In this document: in pieces, positions 61,082 through 64,000 of the stretch
Layout: each line of letters starts with the position of its first letter
Position numbering within the stretch: the first letter of the stretch is position 1
DNA from: Flavobacterium oreochromis
GTDB lineage: Bacteria > Bacteroidota > Bacteroidia > Flavobacteriales > Flavobacteriaceae
Assembly (NCBI RefSeq): GCF_019565455.1
Contig: NZ_CP067377.1
Coordinates: 124,001 to 188,000, forward strand
Direction of reading: 5' to 3'
DNA length: 64,000 nucleotides
The notes under the pieces: generated by a model
The model's input: only the letters and a program-made list of their open reading frames with translations
Databases searched by the model: none
Told to the model about the DNA's origin: nothing
Position numbers and translations under genes: made by a program

Positions 61082-64000
61082 TTAAACTCTTTTTGCTTTT
61101 GCAAATAAGTCATCATGAAGCGTATCTTTTAACGCAGTCAATACCTCACGTATTCTTTTTATAGGTATGTCATAAAAAGTAACTAATGAAGAAACATCAA
61201 TATTGGCATTAACTATTTCTTCTTCAATAAATTTTTCTTCTATTTCTATTAATTTTTTCACATAAGAAACTTCTTTTGGGAAATTAAAATGATAAACATT
61301 ATTTCTATAATTTCTTCCTTCTAGATCTTCTAATTCATAGTTTACAGACAAATTGGAAAATTTGGCAAAACTGATATAAAATTGATCGAATGGAGAAGTA
61401 GGGGTAAAGTTTTGCTTCTCCTCTTTCAGTAGGGTAGTGCCGTTTTCTTCTTTTAGACAATAATACCCCTCCAATTCCATTAAAACTCTAGAAAATTTAT
61501 TTGAAGTAGTAAGTAGATAGCTTTCTACTTTTTTAAATTCATCAAAGTTTATTTTATTATTGTTCAATAATTTATTAGCTATGCCAATCATAGATTTTGA
61601 CGTTTTTAATTGAATAGGATCTTGATCGTATTCCTCTTTTATCATTTTTAGATAAACAGGAAGATTTTCAAAAAAGGATTCGTTGTAAACTTTTTCTTGT
61701 TCTTTTTGAATACTAAAATACGTTCGAAAGATACTAGATGTTTAAAAGGGACTTCAATATCGTATAAAATAGTTGAATCAGTTTTTTTACTTACTGGTAT
61801 AGTTATCGATTTTTGAAGTATAGCATTGATACTGTTTTTAGTTATGGTTATATGTTCTTGTTTTATATAAGTGCAGGCAATTTCATATAAAAAACAATCT
61901 TCAAGCTTTGCTTTAAGTAATTTTTTAGTTAAATAGCGATAGCTTTTTTGTTCTTCATTATTTAATTCTATAGGATTATACCACTTCTCATTTAAGTATT
62001 TTTCGTTTTTAACTAAAGTGGTAAATATTAGTTTGCCATTTTCTACTTTAAAGTGATAATTAGGTCTGCTCTTTAAAAAATCTAGAAATTGAGAAAGATT
62101 TATAACCAACATAAATTGTGGTATTTGTGCATTTTTTAGTGCTTTAAAATCTTTTATAAAGGCATAGTTTTCTAATTTGTAGCTATCTTCTTTAAATGGA
62201 GGTGGTGTTGTTAACCAATGGGTGTATTTTTCTTTTGTTTTGTCATACAATTGCTCAAAACTATTGGCATTGTTAAACAATTGTGCAAATTCTTGATTCC
62301 TAAAAAAATCTTTAGCATCTAACAGAATTTTTAAATTCTCTTTATAATGTGGTAAATCAAATGCAAATAAAAAACGACTAAAATCATTAAATTCTTCTCT
62401 TGTGATATGAAAATGTTTATGATGATTTGTTGAATCTTCTCCTTTGTTCTCCTTATAAATGGCTTTGAAATACATTAGGTTCCAAGCCTTTTTCATAAAA
62501 CGAAGTTTAAACTGCTTGCCTTTGTTCTTTTTTTCAAAATCTGCTAAAACACCATTTTCTTTTGCTAGTTCCAGTAGTCTTTTATAACGTTTTTCTTGTT
62601 GCTGGGTTTCTAACAAAAGTTTTTCGAGTGTATTATTATTGCCCTTTCGGTTTTCAGCATATACATTTTGCAATAATCGTTTAGGCAGGTATTTTGACAA
62701 CGTATTTTTATCTTCCTTTTGAAAGGTGTTAGTTTCTATTAATTGTATTTGTTTATCAAAATTGCTTTTGTAGATATTAAAATAATCTAGTAAAACATTT
62801 TTTCCTTTGCCTTCAATATTGGGTAGCCTTTTATCATTAAGTAGATAAAAAGCATTTTCTAAAAAGTAGATGATTAAGTTTTTAGAAATAGGAATCAATA
62901 ATGTTTCAGTTGATGTTTTAATTTTTATGCTTATTGCATTGTTTTCAAATACAAATGGATTGTCCCAAGTTTTTACGGTATCATAAGCTACAAAATCAAC
63001 CAACCTGCCGTGATGGTATTTTAGTTTGTCAAATTCCTTTTTAGTTAAGCTAATGTTTTTATGCTTTTTTAATTCTTCATTTTCTTCTGTGGTTTGTGTA
63101 GCATAACATTTAAACAGGGCATCCTTGCCAAAATAATTTTGGGAAGCTAAAAAATGAGTAGCAAATTCTAAAAATCGATCTTGGTTTCTGCCATTAGAAA
63201 TTAAAAAAGTATTTTCTTTTATTCTCTTTTCCAGTTTTTCTGTAGTAGGTGCTTTTTTATTAACACCTTCATCAAATTTTCTGATTATGGATTCATTTTC
63301 ATTCTTATCCTTCTCTAATTTTTCTTTCTTTTTAAAATTGATAGTTGGATTAGAAATCTCTTTTTCAATAATTCAACTTTTGTTTTTGCATCTTGTATTT
63401 TTTTTGGTATTAAAAGTAAATCATCAAAATTTTGTCTTTTATTTCCGTCCAAATTAAACTTTCTATTATACTTAACTAATAAATGTTTGCAATAATATAC
63501 AAATTCATTTTTACATTGAAGGCTATTTAATGTTTCTTCTTTAAAAGTATCAATTTTATTTTGCTCCTTGCTATCACTTTTAGTAAGATAGGTTTTAACT
63601 AACTCTTTTTCAAAAATAATCTCTACTAGGGCATTTGTCATTTTAGGAAACATAATACCTGTTTTGTTTTCTGGTAGATAAGGAACAGCTTTTTTAGCAT
63701 TTTCTTCTACTTTTAAACTAGCAAATTTCATTTCACTATTCCAAGCTGTAGGGTATTTGTCAAGATACTGTATTATATCACGAAATTTAGTTAACTGTTT
63801 TTCATCATTATCAATATCCTGACTGCTTGGTTTTTTAGAGAAAAAGGTGATAATCGTAGGCTTCTTTCTTTCTTCTTGTGTTTTCGTTTTTTTAAATCCT
63901 TGAATTTTTGAAACTAGTTTACTGGCTTCATCTTTGTACAAAAACAGAGAAACAATAAATAGGGTAGCATTATAGGATAGATACGTTCCTTTTGTAATAG
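61082..64000 (-). CDS. cas13b: CRISPR-associated RNA-guided RNase Cas13b (C-terminal ~970 codons), two frameshifts
   Basis: The effector of type VI-B systems, which cuts target RNA guided by crRNA. The visible part starts inside the protein (FLYKDEASKLVSKIQGFK near 63950) and ends at 61082. The second HEPN site is intact: RNNVYH at 61289-61305, the R-x4-H form. The first HEPN site lies beyond the window. The frame is broken at T run 63361-63365 and T run 61691-61695. One base added at each gives a continuous frame through EFATHFLASQNYFGKDALFK and ESFFENLPVYLKMIKEEYD. Full Cas13b proteins are 1100-1230 residues, so about 130-250 are missing. csx27 or csx28, if present, would lie outside the window. 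Confidence 0.9.

Overview
The window reads as a chromosome segment from a member of the Flavobacteriaceae (Bacteroidota), probably Flavobacterium or a close relative. I base this on a strongly AT-rich sequence, a SusC/SusD outer-membrane pair, -7 boxes of the TAnnTTTG type, A-rich start regions without Shine-Dalgarno motifs, the ribosomal gene order running into carA and eno, and a type VI-B CRISPR locus. I cannot name the species from sequence alone.

Layout. 1-4436: end of a CoA-binding protein gene, a MarC-family membrane protein, a citrulline hydrolase (ctlX) and arginase pair, and citrate synthase. 5140-7600: enolase and carA. 7690-24839: the complete str-S10-spc-alpha ribosomal supercluster on the minus strand (rpsL to rplQ), including the short rpmJ at 10752-10868. 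25009-31429: an Omp85-type outer-membrane protein, then a SusC/SusD pair. 31489-41347: housekeeping and envelope genes (rlmB, rhomboid protease, rarA, papain-like lipoprotein, YjjG phosphatase, an FtsX/LolD-type ABC unit, radC). 41494-56368: an iron-acquisition island. It holds a TonB-dependent siderophore receptor, a PepSY membrane protein, a LuxR-type regulator, and a hydroxamate siderophore operon of the NRPS-independent (bisucaberin/desferrioxamine-like) type. That operon has a PLP decarboxylase, an N-hydroxylase, a membrane acyltransferase, a fused acyltransferase-NIS synthetase, a second separate acyltransferase and NIS synthetase, and a MATE exporter. A 19-bp palindrome shared by the receptor and decarboxylase start regions is a good candidate iron-responsive operator. 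56590-58431: seven inverted-repeat units, one of which encloses a GIY-YIG nuclease gene. 58445-59800: mpl. 59975-64000: a CRISPR array with 12 well-preserved 36-37-nt repeats and the C-terminal ~970 codons of cas13b, both on the minus strand.

Data quality strongly affects this annotation. At least 19 genes, including five essential ribosomal protein genes, are interrupted by single-base indels, nearly all in A or T runs. I infer 27 indels (23 losses, 4 gains). Restoring them gives one open frame of normal family length in every complete gene. These genes are therefore annotated as full-length CDSs with the break positions stated. Most breaks are probably sequencing or assembly errors rather than real pseudogenes.

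How the parts work together. The siderophore operon would make and export a dihydroxamate, and the upstream receptor and PepSY protein would take the iron complex up and process it. The LuxR protein and the shared operators are the visible candidates for control. The Cas13b locus is an RNA-targeting defence system. The GIY-YIG/inverted-repeat cluster beside it looks like a self-spreading repeat family with its own nuclease and is the least explained structure here.
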